From: a virus | Direction: 5' to 3' (one strand) | DNA: 64,000 nucleotides | Virus record (IMG/VR): IMGVR_UViG_3300009527_000006 | Span: 28,026-92,025 of that record | Part shown: one piece after another, positions 1 to 9,383 of the stretch | Numbering within the stretch: the first letter of the stretch is position 1 | How the letters are laid out: every line of letters begins with the position of its first letter | Notes under the pieces: generated by a model | Seen by the model: only the letters and a program-made list of their open reading frames with translations | Databases searched by the model: none | Told to the model about the DNA's origin: nothing | Position numbers and translations under genes: made by a program

Positions 1-360
1 AATGCACCATTTTCAAAGGGAAGACAGAATTTTTCTAACTTACAAATAATGTTTTTAGATACTAATCAATCCTTTACTGATGGTGTTTTGCGTCCATGGA
101 CAATATTAGCAATGCATGAAGGTCTATTAGCTAGACCGAAAGATAAATCTATTAAGGCTGATATTCATGTATATCAATTAGCAAAAGCAGGAACCACTAC
201 TCCAAATGTAATTACTAAATCGTGGACTTATAGAAATTGTGTTCCTGTTGAAATATCCAAAGATGATCTTAAATATGATGGAACCTCTATAATAAAAAGA
301 CAGGCATATTTTACCTATACAACATATGACCTTAACCAAGAGCCTCAATCATCTTGTTAA
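1..360 (+). CDS. Tail-tube-family protein (T4 gp19/gp54-like), 5' partial
   Basis: The frame is open to the left window edge, so the N-terminus is missing; the first in-frame ATG is at 49. About 119 residues are visible. They are beta-rich, with late segments 'WTYRNCVPVEIS' and 'RQAYFTYTTYDL' resembling the C-terminal strands of T4-type tail-tube proteins (gp19, or the tube initiator gp54), which form the inner tube of the contractile tail. The context fits: baseplate-hub chaperone-like genes follow at once and tape-measure and tube-cap genes lie within 6 kb. The stop overlaps the next start (TAATG). The family call rests on pattern and context only. Confidence 0.5.
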   Translation, partial: NAPFSKGRQNFSNLQIMFLDTNQSFTDGVLRPWTILAMHEGLLARPKDKSIKADIHVYQLAKAGTTTPNVITKSWTYRNCVPVEISKDDLKYDGTSIIKRQAYFTYTTYDLNQEPQSSC

Positions 361-1307
361 TGAAAAAAAGTAACTACCCTATATGGATACCTTCTCTTCA
401 AAAAGAACTCTATTTTAAAGAAGTAGATAGCGACCAACATAGACGCATTCTTAAAATAATAAATGATCTTAGAGACAACGAATTTTCAGACTTATTAAAC
501 GAAATAATAAAAGAAAATATAGAAGATGATAAATTCTATAAAAATTTGACAGTACTAGACCGATTTATCATAATTTTATATTCTAGAATGTATAGCTTTG
601 GAGATAAGATACGATTAGAAAAGACTTGTCAGAAATGTGGCGGAAAGCATGTCATTCAAATAGAACTTCCTAAAATAATAGATTCTCTTACACCATACAT
701 AGATCGTAAATTCAATAAAACCTTGTATATAGACGATTGTTATACTATAGAAGCAGACCTTCCTAATATACGTCATTCAGATACAATTAAGAAAGGTTTT
801 TCTAACATATCCCAACATATAGACGTTAACCAAAATAGATTTTACAGCTCATTTATCAAAAATATAAAAATTCATGATAAAATTTTTGAATCACTATCAT
901 TAAGATTGGATGAAATGACAGAAGTGATGAACTGCTTACCATCTGCTGTAGCGGATAATTTATATAAAAATTTTATAAAAGATATTACAAATTTATTTTC
1001 AGAATTGGTTATTGTTGATGCTGCATGTCCTACTACATCATGTGCCGAAAAATATCAAGTATCTATGAGATTGGACGATCTTAATACTGTATGTAGAATA
1101 CTTTTTTCGGACGATAATCTAGAAACCTTTTTCATGAATATCTACAACCTATCATCAGCAGCTCACATACCACCAAATTTTCTACTAAATCTATCTCCAT
1201 TAGAAGTCAGTATGTTTACTAATTTTCTGAGACAGGAAAATAAACAAAGACATAAGAATGCCGGACATGATAAGAATTTATTTGAAGGTCCGTCAGAATT
1301 TTCTTAA
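360..1307 (+). CDS. Baseplate hub assembly protein, T4 gp26-like (copy A)
   Basis: 315 residues from the ATG that overlaps the upstream stop as TAATG; an in-frame TTG 6 bases upstream is less likely. The region around residues 65-100 ('LTVLDRFIIILYSRMYSFGDK', then a CxxC motif 'CQKCGG') matches the layout of the T4 baseplate-protein family that includes gp26 and gp51. That family helps build the hub and is partly absent from the final particle. The two Cys pairs (CQKC near 95; later Cys near 222-227) could bind a metal. The next gene looks like a diverged copy, so the pair may correspond to gp26 and gp51. The identification is moderate; I could not align it. Confidence 0.5.
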   Translation: MKKSNYPIWIPSLQKELYFKEVDSDQHRRILKIINDLRDNEFSDLLNEIIKENIEDDKFYKNLTVLDRFIIILYSRMYSFGDKIRLEKTCQKCGGKHVIQIELPKIIDSLTPYIDRKFNKTLYIDDCYTIEADLPNIRHSDTIKKGFSNISQHIDVNQNRFYSSFIKNIKIHDKIFESLSLRLDEMTEVMNCLPSAVADNLYKNFIKDITNLFSELVIVDAACPTTSCAEKYQVSMRLDDLNTVCRILFSDDNLETFFMNIYNLSSAAHIPPNFLLNLSPLEVSMFTNFLRQENKQRHKNAGHDKNLFEGPSEFS

Positions 1308-1316
1308 ATATCACAA

Positions 1317-2132
1317 ATGGACGAACCTATTACTAATATAAATGAAGTATTGAATTTAATTCATATAGCTAATAAAAAGCTAGAGCAAGAATTTACAGTT
1401 CCTAGCACCGGGGAAAAAATATTACTGAAACCATTAACTGCTCTTCACACCAAAGATATTACAAAAAGTTCGGTAGATGGGAATTTTATTCAAAATCAAT
1501 TTAATATAGAATTTTTCAAAATACTGCACAATATAATCGTAGGAGATAAAGAAGTAGTGCATAGAATTAATACTGTCGATAAGATTGCTTTGATCTTATT
1601 TTTGCGTATGCATAATATCAGTAAAAGAATAAAGGTAAGTTATAGTTCAGACAATTCTGACGAAAATCAAGAAACTTTTGAAATGGATATTGAGAAAATT
1701 CTTTCAAAATTCTATAAAAATAAAAAAGAGTTCAAATCAATACTAACCAATGATGATTATTCTATAGTATTAGATTTGCCTACAGTATCCGAAGAATATA
1801 TTTTTGATACTAGCTTACACGCTAACCATATTAGTAAATTTGATCGAAACAAGCAGGATAATGCAAAAAATATGATAGGAACATTATTTTTATACACATT
1901 AGCGTCTTATATCAAAGAATTACTTCTTCCCACTTCGCATGTTCCTCTTAAACAGATGTCGGTCGATTCTCGTATCAAAATAGTGGAGAATTTGAGTGCA
2001 GATAAAATAACTAAAGTATTAGAAACTATTGATAAAGATTATGGAGAGAGAATTTCTGAATTATTAACTGTTGAAACAAAGAATAAAAAAGGAAAAATAG
2101 AAATAACTCCTTTACTACTTCTTGCAAGTTAA
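1317..2132 (+). CDS. Baseplate hub assembly protein, T4 gp26-like (copy B)
   Basis: 271 residues. It shares with the preceding gene a central motif of the form '(T)VDKIALILFLRMHNISKRIK', followed by a segment ending in a short acidic/hydrophobic strand and 'DLPTVSEEY'. In copy A the same positions read 'VLDRFIIILYSRMYSFGDKIR' and 'DLPNIRHSD'. Copy B lacks the CxxC pair. I infer a duplicated gp26/gp51-type baseplate assembly factor. It is the last gene of this plus-strand run and is followed by a strong bidirectional terminator. Confidence 0.45.
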   Translation: MDEPITNINEVLNLIHIANKKLEQEFTVPSTGEKILLKPLTALHTKDITKSSVDGNFIQNQFNIEFFKILHNIIVGDKEVVHRINTVDKIALILFLRMHNISKRIKVSYSSDNSDENQETFEMDIEKILSKFYKNKKEFKSILTNDDYSIVLDLPTVSEEYIFDTSLHANHISKFDRNKQDNAKNMIGTLFLYTLASYIKELLLPTSHVPLKQMSVDSRIKIVENLSADKITKVLETIDKDYGERISELLTVETKNKKGKIEITPLLLLAS

Positions 2133-2141
2133 TTTGAAACA

Positions 2142-2173
2142 TAAAAAACCCGGATAATTATCCGGGTTTTTTA
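2142..2173. terminator. Bidirectional intrinsic terminator between convergent genes
   Basis: A GC-rich perfect hairpin, AACCCGGATAA/TTATCCGGGTT, is flanked by an A-tract on the left and a T-tract on the right. It can therefore stop transcription in both directions. It separates the plus-strand baseplate genes from the minus-strand gene ending at 2184. Confidence 0.9.
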
Positions 2174-2183
2174 TAAAACATTG

Positions 2184-3086
2184 TTATCTAGTCATAATGT
2201 AAACTTTTGCTACAGAAGAATATAAATCGTCAATATCATTTGTACGAGAAGTATTATCACCGTCTAAATCTTCATTGTCTGACATAAACATTGCATTACC
2301 ATAACGTCCTTCAATTCTTTTGATAAAATGGTCTACTTTACGTTCTTCCTCATCAGTTAATCCACTATAATCACCATCTATTAAAGCAGATAGTGCCCAT
2401 GTAGGAACTGTGAAATCTACTGTCGAGGAATCAGTGTCCTCTGGTTCATGAGATTCTTGGACAGGCTGATTTTGTTGAGGTTGCTGCTGATTTTGTTGCG
2501 ACTGTTGAGCGGTATTAGCACTATTACCAGCCATATCATATATAAATTGTTTAATTTTTGCAGTAATATCTTGTGGATTGGCAAATGGCATACCCAACTT
2601 AGTAAAATCATTTACAATAGTTTGTGAAACAGAGTTAATGTAGCTCTCAATTTTAGCATTATTCGGCATTGTTTTAGCTTGTTGTATTTTTTGATTACCT
2701 TGCTGCTGTAATGCTTGGCCTCTTTGAGAGAGCGTATTGTTAGAGCCATCTATATTTGTTCCATATACAGAATTAGCCGCATTAGCAGCTTTATTTGCCA
2801 GATTACCAGCAGCATTATAAGCACTGCCTTTCAATTTATCTACCATTCCCCCGGCTGCTTGTTTTGCACCCTGATATGCCCCCTTTGCTTGGCCAAATCG
2901 GGATTTCATTCGATCAAACATTCCTTCCTCAACCAATCTTTTTTTAGTAATAGAGTCACAGCTCTCAAGCAATTTAAGCACTTCGGCAAAATCTCCGCGT
3001 TTTTCTGCAAGAGCTATTTTATCATAATTGGTAGAAAATTTAGCGGTACTTTCTACGCACAACATAGTTAATTCATCGTATCTCAT
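2184..3086 (-). CDS. Ala/Gln/Gly-rich protein, possible packaged virion protein
   Basis: 300 residues, no recognised family. The first 45 residues are helical and charged ('MRYDELTMLCVES...'). Residues 55-110 form an Ala/Gly/Asn-rich amphipathic stretch ('GAYQGAKQAAGG', 'NLANKAANAANS'), followed by a Gln-rich linker (about 190-210) and an acidic C-terminal domain. The gene is divergent from the tape-measure gene, and the two starts sit at the mirror-image ends of one inverted repeat with late-promoter-like halves. Late expression and a virion role are inferred. Confidence 0.6.
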   Translation of the reverse strand: MRYDELTMLCVESTAKFSTNYDKIALAEKRGDFAEVLKLLESCDSITKKRLVEEGMFDRMKSRFGQAKGAYQGAKQAAGGMVDKLKGSAYNAAGNLANKAANAANSVYGTNIDGSNNTLSQRGQALQQQGNQKIQQAKTMPNNAKIESYINSVSQTIVNDFTKLGMPFANPQDITAKIKQFIYDMAGNSANTAQQSQQNQQQPQQNQPVQESHEPEDTDSSTVDFTVPTWALSALIDGDYSGLTDEEERKVDHFIKRIEGRYGNAMFMSDNEDLDGDNTSRTNDIDDLYSSVAKVYIMTR

Positions 3087-3119
3087 TTATATTATTTAGC
3101 ATAATAAATAATATAAATG
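3084..3119. promoter_or_regulatory. Mirror-image pair of late-promoter-like start sites
   Basis: A perfect 15-bp inverted repeat (arms 3084-3098 and 3105-3119, 6-nt centre GCATAA). Each arm read outward is TAAATAATATAAATG, and its ATG is the start codon of a divergent gene (2184-3086 minus, 3117-5450 plus). The same 15-mer, unmirrored, precedes the gene at 5456. Each arm holds a T4-late-like TAAATA box 6-9 bases from the ATG and no Shine-Dalgarno sequence. I read it as back-to-back late promoters giving leaderless mRNAs; the hairpin could also act on RNA. Confidence 0.6.
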
Positions 3120-5450
3120 GCTTCCTCATTCAAAGACTTCTTTATTGCAGTAGACAAATATCTTCAATCTAACGGAAAGGGAAGTGGAGGTAATACTATT
3201 GCACAGAAAATAAACAATCTTTTTGATAATACTAAATCACCTTTGTCTCTGAAAAGCGGCAGTGTTTTAGAAAAACTTTATCTTAATATGAATAGCTTTG
3301 CTGATAGCATAGCATTAAATGAAATAATAATAAATGATTTGGGAAAAGATATTATTAATACTGGAGTTTCTAAAAACTTCACAAAAATTAATACAGGAAT
3401 AGGTAAATTTATCAGGAGTATGGATGCCATGTCTTCTGCGGCAGGCAATGTTACTTCTAAATTATCAGCATTTAAAATAAAAGGTCTTAATACCAGACCT
3501 GCAATTTCTGGAGCAGGAATAGCAGATGCATTTTCTAGCAGATTTACATCAACCAGAATAGATACTAATACTCGTAATGGGGTTCGTTACAGTCGTGCAT
3601 TAGATGTAAATTTAAGTAAAAATAGCATAACAAACTTTCTTAATGAATGGACTATACGAAGCATCTATATCGGTAAAAATATTCCAATGCAAGTATCTAT
3701 TCATAATATAGATGAAATTATTGCTCGCTGGACTAATCGACTTTCAACAGAAAAACTGCAAACACAGAACCCTAATGGAACTTTAGATACTAAAAATCTT
3801 TTGAATGTAAGAATAATGGGATTGTCAGATGAAGTATCAAAATCAATCCGTCAATTATCTGGAAAATCTAACAAAGACTCTGAAAATTCAGGGGGATTGT
3901 TTGGCAGAATTTTCGGAACATTTGCTAGCGGAATCGCACTGTTTGGAACTCTGGCAGGATTAAATTATCTACTCAATAATACTCCAGTAGGAGGGATGAT
4001 TAAAAATTTCTTATGGGCAGGAATAGATTTGGTATGGGAAAATAGAGAACCTATTGGTGAATTTTTATATGAGCAAATAAATGGAGTATATAATTTAGTT
4101 ACAGGTTACTTCAAAAATCTTTTCAATTTATTAGGTCTTAAAGACAGATTAGGAAAAGAAGGTGAAGGAACTGCGGTTTTTTTGACTAGATTAGCCCATA
4201 AAATCATAGGATTCTTTGATACTAAATTTCTTGGAGGATTGGGAGGAAAAATAGCTAATTCTGTAAAAAGTATAGCAAAATTACCCGAAACTATTCTTCA
4301 GAAAATTGGAGGATTTTTAATGGGGGACCAGATTAAACAAGGTCTGGATACTGTAATGAAAGAATTTTCTAAATCTTGGAATGTTAAAAATTTAATAACA
4401 GGAACAAAAACTCTGTTCAAAGGCGCTGGACTCACCAAAATAGCCGGATATGCCCTATCTCTTGTGGGAAAAGTGACAAAGTTATTAAAATTTATACCCG
4501 GATTAGGAGCTATTATATCATTTTATTCAGCTTATCAAAGATTTTCAGCAGGTGATTATGTAGGAGGGCTTATTGAGCTTGGAGGAGCTATTCCGGTAGT
4601 CGGCTGGGGATTCATGGCTCTTAATATGTATCTTGATGCCGCAAAGAGTGAAGAAAAAAAATCTTGGAATGCTTCAATAGGCGATTTCTTAGGAAAGGCT
4701 GGTGATTGGATCATGAAAAACGTCAAAAATATTCCATTAATAGGGGGTTTAGTTGACATAGGAGTAGGAATTTATGATATAATTAAGGGAGATTATAAGA
4801 AAGGTTTTGAAGAAATTTTCAACGGACTTTTCAGAATAACTCCTTTTGGATGGATAGCAGAAGCATATTCTGCTATCACCGCTATTACAGAAAATTCCGA
4901 TGATTCTTCTTCAAAAAACATACTTCCTAACAAAGGAAATTCTATTCCTATAGTTCAATCTATTATGGAATTTTTTACAAAACCAATTGATGCCTTTGTA
5001 GGATTTATAAAAGAATTATCTAATTCGGTTATAGGAAAACTAGCATCTATGGGAAAATCTGGTATTTTAGATACTCTTTGGAATTTCTCTATGCCGGGAA
5101 TGGCATATAATGCGGTCAAAAAAAATTCTAATTCTACTTCTTTAGACGTAAAATCTAAAGAACTAATTAGAGGCGTTGCTGCTACTTCTGAAAAAACTGC
5201 TGCGGTTAAAGAGGATAGCAACAATATAATATATGCAGAACTAGAGAAAACAAGAAGTAGTATTGACGAAATGAAAGTTTTATTAGAGATGTATCTAAAA
5301 ACTTCTATAGAGGGGATAGCAGGCATGGTAGATGCGTCTCTCAGAGGCTCACAATTAGTATCAGATACAATAGTAAAGACTACCCAAAATAATCAAAGAC
5401 CTGTTGATACGAGCATATCAGAATTCCGTAGAAATATAGATCGTAAATAA
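3117..5450 (+). CDS. Tail tape-measure protein (T4 gp29-like position)
   Basis: 777 residues, T4-type tail length ruler by position: directly before the gp48-like tube-cap gene, as gene 29 precedes gene 48 in T4. Two hydrophobic Gly-rich blocks (about 265-285 and 440-500) and a third near 545-590 contain repeats of the type 'GDYVGGLIELGGAIPVVGW' and 'GDYKKGFEEIFNGLF', common in tape-measure proteins that thread the membrane during DNA injection. The C-terminal 120 residues are helical. It is longer than T4 gp29 (about 590 residues). No muralytic domain is recognisable. Confidence 0.65.
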   Translation: MASSFKDFFIAVDKYLQSNGKGSGGNTIAQKINNLFDNTKSPLSLKSGSVLEKLYLNMNSFADSIALNEIIINDLGKDIINTGVSKNFTKINTGIGKFIRSMDAMSSAAGNVTSKLSAFKIKGLNTRPAISGAGIADAFSSRFTSTRIDTNTRNGVRYSRALDVNLSKNSITNFLNEWTIRSIYIGKNIPMQVSIHNIDEIIARWTNRLSTEKLQTQNPNGTLDTKNLLNVRIMGLSDEVSKSIRQLSGKSNKDSENSGGLFGRIFGTFASGIALFGTLAGLNYLLNNTPVGGMIKNFLWAGIDLVWENREPIGEFLYEQINGVYNLVTGYFKNLFNLLGLKDRLGKEGEGTAVFLTRLAHKIIGFFDTKFLGGLGGKIANSVKSIAKLPETILQKIGGFLMGDQIKQGLDTVMKEFSKSWNVKNLITGTKTLFKGAGLTKIAGYALSLVGKVTKLLKFIPGLGAIISFYSAYQRFSAGDYVGGLIELGGAIPVVGWGFMALNMYLDAAKSEEKKSWNASIGDFLGKAGDWIMKNVKNIPLIGGLVDIGVGIYDIIKGDYKKGFEEIFNGLFRITPFGWIAEAYSAITAITENSDDSSSKNILPNKGNSIPIVQSIMEFFTKPIDAFVGFIKELSNSVIGKLASMGKSGILDTLWNFSMPGMAYNAVKKNSNSTSLDVKSKELIRGVAATSEKTAAVKEDSNNIIYAELEKTRSSIDEMKVLLEMYLKTSIEGIAGMVDASLRGSQLVSDTIVKTTQNNQRPVDTSISEFRRNIDRK

Positions 5451-5455
5451 TATAA

Positions 5456-6526
5456 ATGACTGTTAGATATAAAATTTCGGACAAATCTTCTAAATTTCTA
5501 ATTCCTGATAGTAATGGAGGAAATATAGATGTCACTCAAATGGCATGGACTGTCACGCCAAAGAGCGGTAGAACTGAAATACCCAGCGCAACACTGATAG
5601 AGTATCAACAATCCGCAGGACAACTAATTTCATCTATAGCAAATTATACCAAAGCCGGAATAGACTTTTTTGCCGGAACATCTGAAGATAGTAGAAACAA
5701 TGCTTATCTACACAAATACTTCGCAAATCCTACTGGGTTTGTTTATAAAATTCCATTCTTTTCTGAAACAAAATATTCTAAAACAAATGATTTTGGTGGA
5801 GATGATAAAGATAGCATATCATCTATACTGAGTGGAATAACTGGCACAGGCGGTTCGTCTAATAAATATTCAAATATTTTATCTACTCTATCAGTTGCAA
5901 AAACAATAGTGCAGTCATCCATGGCTTCAAAATTAAATTTTGAAAATCCGCAACATTGGACATCATCATCAGTTCCATCAATAAAAATTACTTGGGATTT
6001 GCATAATACAGGTTCGGTGGAAGATATAGTCAATAACAGAAATCTAGCATATATTCTTAACTATCAAAATAGTCCGTCAAGAAAAAATGCCATTTTAATG
6101 GACCCTCCAGTAATATATACTCTTCACATTCCTGATTGCGTTCACATGCCTGCATGTTTTGTAGATTCATTGGAAATAACTAATTTAGGAAATACCTGGG
6201 AAAAGGTTCTTCCTAATTCTGGAAGTAATGAAAAAAGAATAATTCCCGAAGCATACCGTTTTAATATAAGTTTCAAGTCTTTACTAATGGATACTAGAAA
6301 TATGCAAACTGGCATGGATGATGGCAAATTTCCTTCAGCAATAACAGATTCAAAATTACTAGAAGATTTCGCAAATGTTTTATCCGAATTAGAAGCTACT
6401 AAGAACGAAGATATTAAAAATAGGGCACTATCTTTAGCAAATAGATTATCATCAGAATTAGGTTTTCCATTAACCCCTCTAATCAACACTGTCAATCAGA
6501 CCGCAGTAAATCAACCGACTCCATAA
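5456..6526 (+). CDS. Baseplate tail-tube cap protein, T4 gp48-like
   Basis: 356 residues, close to T4 gp48 (364). Central features include an aromatic stretch 'FVYKIPFFSETKYS' (about 91-104), a Ser/Gly loop and a C-terminal domain 'PPVIYTLHIPDCVHMPACFVDSLEITNLG' region ending in 'PEAYRFNISFKSLLMDTRNM'. This is the tube-fold region expected of gp48/gp54, which cap the baseplate and nucleate tail-tube polymerisation. The start follows TAAATAATATAA with no Shine-Dalgarno. It lies between the tape-measure gene and gp53, consistent with T4 gene order. Confidence 0.65.
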   Translation: MTVRYKISDKSSKFLIPDSNGGNIDVTQMAWTVTPKSGRTEIPSATLIEYQQSAGQLISSIANYTKAGIDFFAGTSEDSRNNAYLHKYFANPTGFVYKIPFFSETKYSKTNDFGGDDKDSISSILSGITGTGGSSNKYSNILSTLSVAKTIVQSSMASKLNFENPQHWTSSSVPSIKITWDLHNTGSVEDIVNNRNLAYILNYQNSPSRKNAILMDPPVIYTLHIPDCVHMPACFVDSLEITNLGNTWEKVLPNSGSNEKRIIPEAYRFNISFKSLLMDTRNMQTGMDDGKFPSAITDSKLLEDFANVLSELEATKNEDIKNRALSLANRLSSELGFPLTPLINTVNQTAVNQPTP

Positions 6527-6530
6527 ATTT

Positions 6531-6845
6531 ATGCAAAAACTTCCAACAGATTACTCTAAATTATTTGATATTCATACTGATTCAAACGGATTAGGATTTT
6601 TGAATTTATATGATTCTATAATAATAGGTGATAATATTAATCCTGATTTTTACTCCGATTATTATTTTTCTGATGGTGATGATTTCTATTCTCTTGCTAA
6701 TAAATTCTACGAAAATCATAGATTGTGGTGGATAATTCTTCTAGTGAATAGAATAGACAATCCTTTTGAATTTACAGGTGGACTTATTAAAATTCCTAAC
6801 CAATCTCTCATAAACATCATATTAGATGCCTTAAATAATAAATAA
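6531..6845 (+). CDS. Baseplate wedge protein, T4 gp53-like
   Basis: 104 residues. The core 'DGDDFYSLANKFYENHRLWWIILLVNRI' followed by 'NPFEF...IKIPNQSLI' is the LysM-like pattern of the gp53 family of baseplate wedge proteins: a structured loop, a Trp-rich helix 'WWIILLVN', then 'P-x-x-L/I-x-IP'. T4 gp53 is longer (about 196 residues), so only the LysM-like half is present. The stop overlaps the ATG of the next gene by one base. Confidence 0.7.
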   Translation: MQKLPTDYSKLFDIHTDSNGLGFLNLYDSIIIGDNINPDFYSDYYFSDGDDFYSLANKFYENHRLWWIILLVNRIDNPFEFTGGLIKIPNQSLINIILDALNNK

Positions 6846-8395
6846 TGTCAGATTTTCCATATAATTTTAATAGAACTGATTACATTTTTTCAATAAAACT
6901 ACTCAATGGAACGCATGAAGTTGAGCTGAAACCCGGAGTATGGGACTATCTAACATTACATGAAGATATTTTTCGTTGGTGGACAGTAGGTTCTATAGAA
7001 ATAAATTCATCCAATGAATCTTTAGAAAGAGGTTCAGATTATTTTGGCGTAGTTGGCATTGATGAGAAACAGGTAAATTATAAATTTAGAAATGATGGAA
7101 GAGACACTATTTTTATAAAAATACGGCCCAAAGATGAAAATTTATCAATTTCAGATGCTTCTTTTGATGAAAAAAGATGGCATATAGAATTAGATTGCGT
7201 AATATATCAAGTTGAGGATTTGGCTCATAGTTCTTTAGGCGACAAGAGAAAAAAATTATTCTTCCATGAAAAAACTTATCAGTTGATGCTAGAAAAAAAT
7301 ACAACTTTTTCGACATCTACAGTAGGCGAAAATGCTAAAAAGGAAAAGATATACAAACTCACTAATGAAGAAAGAAGTCTTCCTTCTGGAGAGGCTATTA
7401 AAGAACTGCTCAAAAATGACCCAGACTTTTCTAAACATGCCGAAAATACAGATAATACAGAATTATGGGACTTAGGTAGTAAGGATAACAAGATATTTTA
7501 TAATTCGCCTAGCAATTATAAATTTATAGATGACCTATATTATCTTTTAGAAAATCACATTTCTTCTGAAGAGAACAATTACATGCCCTGTTTGCTGAAG
7601 TTTGAACGAAATGGTGAAAACAAACCTAAACAATTTTCACTAATATCATTCAAAAAATTATTTGAAAAAGCTGGAAAATCGGTTCCCGGAGAATATCAAT
7701 TAGAACACATATTTTTAGAAGAAAATTCAGAAAATCATAATAAAGATCAAATCTTAATTAAAAAGGCACCTTTGAATAAAGATAGTTCTGTGAATGGAGA
7801 ATTAAAAGCAACGCACTTCACTGATGCACCTCGTTATCAATTAATTGATATGAGCGGAATGGACTATTCTACAAAATTGTTCAATAGAAATGTAGTGGCA
7901 TATAACAGTAAAGATGGGCAATGGAATATAGAAATGGAGGAAAATAAAGCAGAAAAATTCAAAGACTTTTTCAAAAACGCCATTTCTCAGAATGTGATGA
8001 CAAATCTTAAAGAAGATCGGTTGCCTATAACACGTTTCTTAAAAGACGGCTACAATACTGAAGACGTATATAGTATTCATCCAAGTGATAAATTGCGTTT
8101 AGCCGACGGAAGAAATGCTATTATTAAAAATTATCTCTTCCAAAATTTAGCAATAAGTTTAGATTTAAGAGGTCTTACACAAAGACAGCCCGGAAGATTT
8201 TTTGGATTATCTAAATCTACCGAAAATACTCAAGAACATGATAATAAACTCGAAGGTCAATACTTAACAGTAAACGTCATTCACCTTTTTAGCACGTCAT
8301 CTCATTCTTATTCCAATAAAATAATAGGAATAAAAACGCACACGTATCAAGAAAAATTTGCTCTTGTGGATGATGATGTAATAACGACTTCTTAA
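6845..8395 (+). CDS. Baseplate hub protein, possibly gp27-like
   Basis: 516 residues. The N-terminal domain ('DYIFSIKLLNG...', 'YLTLHEDIFRWWTVGSIEI', 'RDTIFIKIRP') is beta-rich and has the pattern of gp27-type hub torus proteins, where a strand 'L-x-I-x-E-D-I' precedes a Gly turn. T4 gp27 joins the tail tube to the gp5 spike. The gene lies upstream of the gp5-like OB-fold gene, which supports this role. The middle (150-250) is charged and variable. The call is an inference from fold pattern and position. Confidence 0.45.
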   Translation: MSDFPYNFNRTDYIFSIKLLNGTHEVELKPGVWDYLTLHEDIFRWWTVGSIEINSSNESLERGSDYFGVVGIDEKQVNYKFRNDGRDTIFIKIRPKDENLSISDASFDEKRWHIELDCVIYQVEDLAHSSLGDKRKKLFFHEKTYQLMLEKNTTFSTSTVGENAKKEKIYKLTNEERSLPSGEAIKELLKNDPDFSKHAENTDNTELWDLGSKDNKIFYNSPSNYKFIDDLYYLLENHISSEENNYMPCLLKFERNGENKPKQFSLISFKKLFEKAGKSVPGEYQLEHIFLEENSENHNKDQILIKKAPLNKDSSVNGELKATHFTDAPRYQLIDMSGMDYSTKLFNRNVVAYNSKDGQWNIEMEENKAEKFKDFFKNAISQNVMTNLKEDRLPITRFLKDGYNTEDVYSIHPSDKLRLADGRNAIIKNYLFQNLAISLDLRGLTQRQPGRFFGLSKSTENTQEHDNKLEGQYLTVNVIHLFSTSSHSYSNKIIGIKTHTYQEKFALVDDDVITTS

Positions 8396-8406
8396 ATAAT
8401 ATTATT

Positions 8407-9375
8407 ATGATAGTAACCGAAACATTTACAAAGAATCTTACTGCAAATCCTTCTGGTAAAAGAAAAGAGTCGCCTACTATTTTTGATGAACTCAGATGGG
8501 CAATGCAACATAGTGAGGATCCACTGAGACAAACTATGCAGTTGATTTCTGAAATACACGGTCCTTGGACTGGAATGACCGAAGACGTTTTAGGATTACT
8601 TAATTTAATACTATCATTATATAATAGCAAATCATCTAAAATAAACATCAATGCAAAGGCGGCAGTAGGAGCACTGGGTAAATTAGTTGCCCCTAGTAGT
8701 AATATTGGAAGGCTCTCTTCTATTACTGCAAATGATATGAACCCTGCCTTTCTTAGAGAATTTGTAAGGCGTTCTCAAAATATAAACCCAGCAGTATTCA
8801 CTTTTATCCAGCACAATATCGGAAAATATCCATATTTCCAACAAGTTTCTGAACAAGTAGGAAGCCTTGGCCAAGCAATATTGACCAAACGCGATGTTAA
8901 ATTAGAAGATCGCGTAAAAACTAATGGGAAAAATTCATGGCAAACCTCATATCCAGTAAGAAGAAATTCTGATATAAAGATATTTTCGCAAATATCATCT
9001 AATATAGATATAAGTGATGCTTTTTTAGATGTATGTTTTCTTAGATGTTTAAGCAGCAGCAATAATGGTGCAATACTAGAAAAATCTGATACTTCTATTT
9101 CGCATGGATTTGATTTATCACCTGATATTCTTAACAAAGACCGTGTTAAAAAATCATCTGCCCCGTGCTTAGCAGAAGCCGTTAATCGTTTCGGGCCGAC
9201 AATTAAATTATTAGATACTTTCTTTCCAGTAAAATATGAAGTTAAACCCGTTCCAGAGTTTAAAACTATAAAAACTGAAATTGGCTCGGTCATGGTAGAC
9301 CAATTAGCAAGACCTGTTAAAAACGATCCTGCATTACCTGTTGCTAAACAAGAATACAAGAAAAACAATTCTTAA
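8407..9375 (+). CDS. Unrecognised baseplate-region protein
   Basis: 322 residues, no recognised family. A helical N-terminal part includes 'FDELRWAMQHSEDPLRQTMQLISEI' (partly shown), then Ser/Asn-rich segments and a C-terminal basic tail ending 'KQEYKKNNS'. It sits between the hub-like and gp5-like genes and is preceded by TTAAATAA with no Shine-Dalgarno, so late expression and a structural role in the hub or spike are likely. There is no signal peptide or membrane helix. Confidence 0.55.
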   Translation: MIVTETFTKNLTANPSGKRKESPTIFDELRWAMQHSEDPLRQTMQLISEIHGPWTGMTEDVLGLLNLILSLYNSKSSKININAKAAVGALGKLVAPSSNIGRLSSITANDMNPAFLREFVRRSQNINPAVFTFIQHNIGKYPYFQQVSEQVGSLGQAILTKRDVKLEDRVKTNGKNSWQTSYPVRRNSDIKIFSQISSNIDISDAFLDVCFLRCLSSSNNGAILEKSDTSISHGFDLSPDILNKDRVKKSSAPCLAEAVNRFGPTIKLLDTFFPVKYEVKPVPEFKTIKTEIGSVMVDQLARPVKNDPALPVAKQEYKKNNS

Positions 9376-9383
9376 ATAAACAT

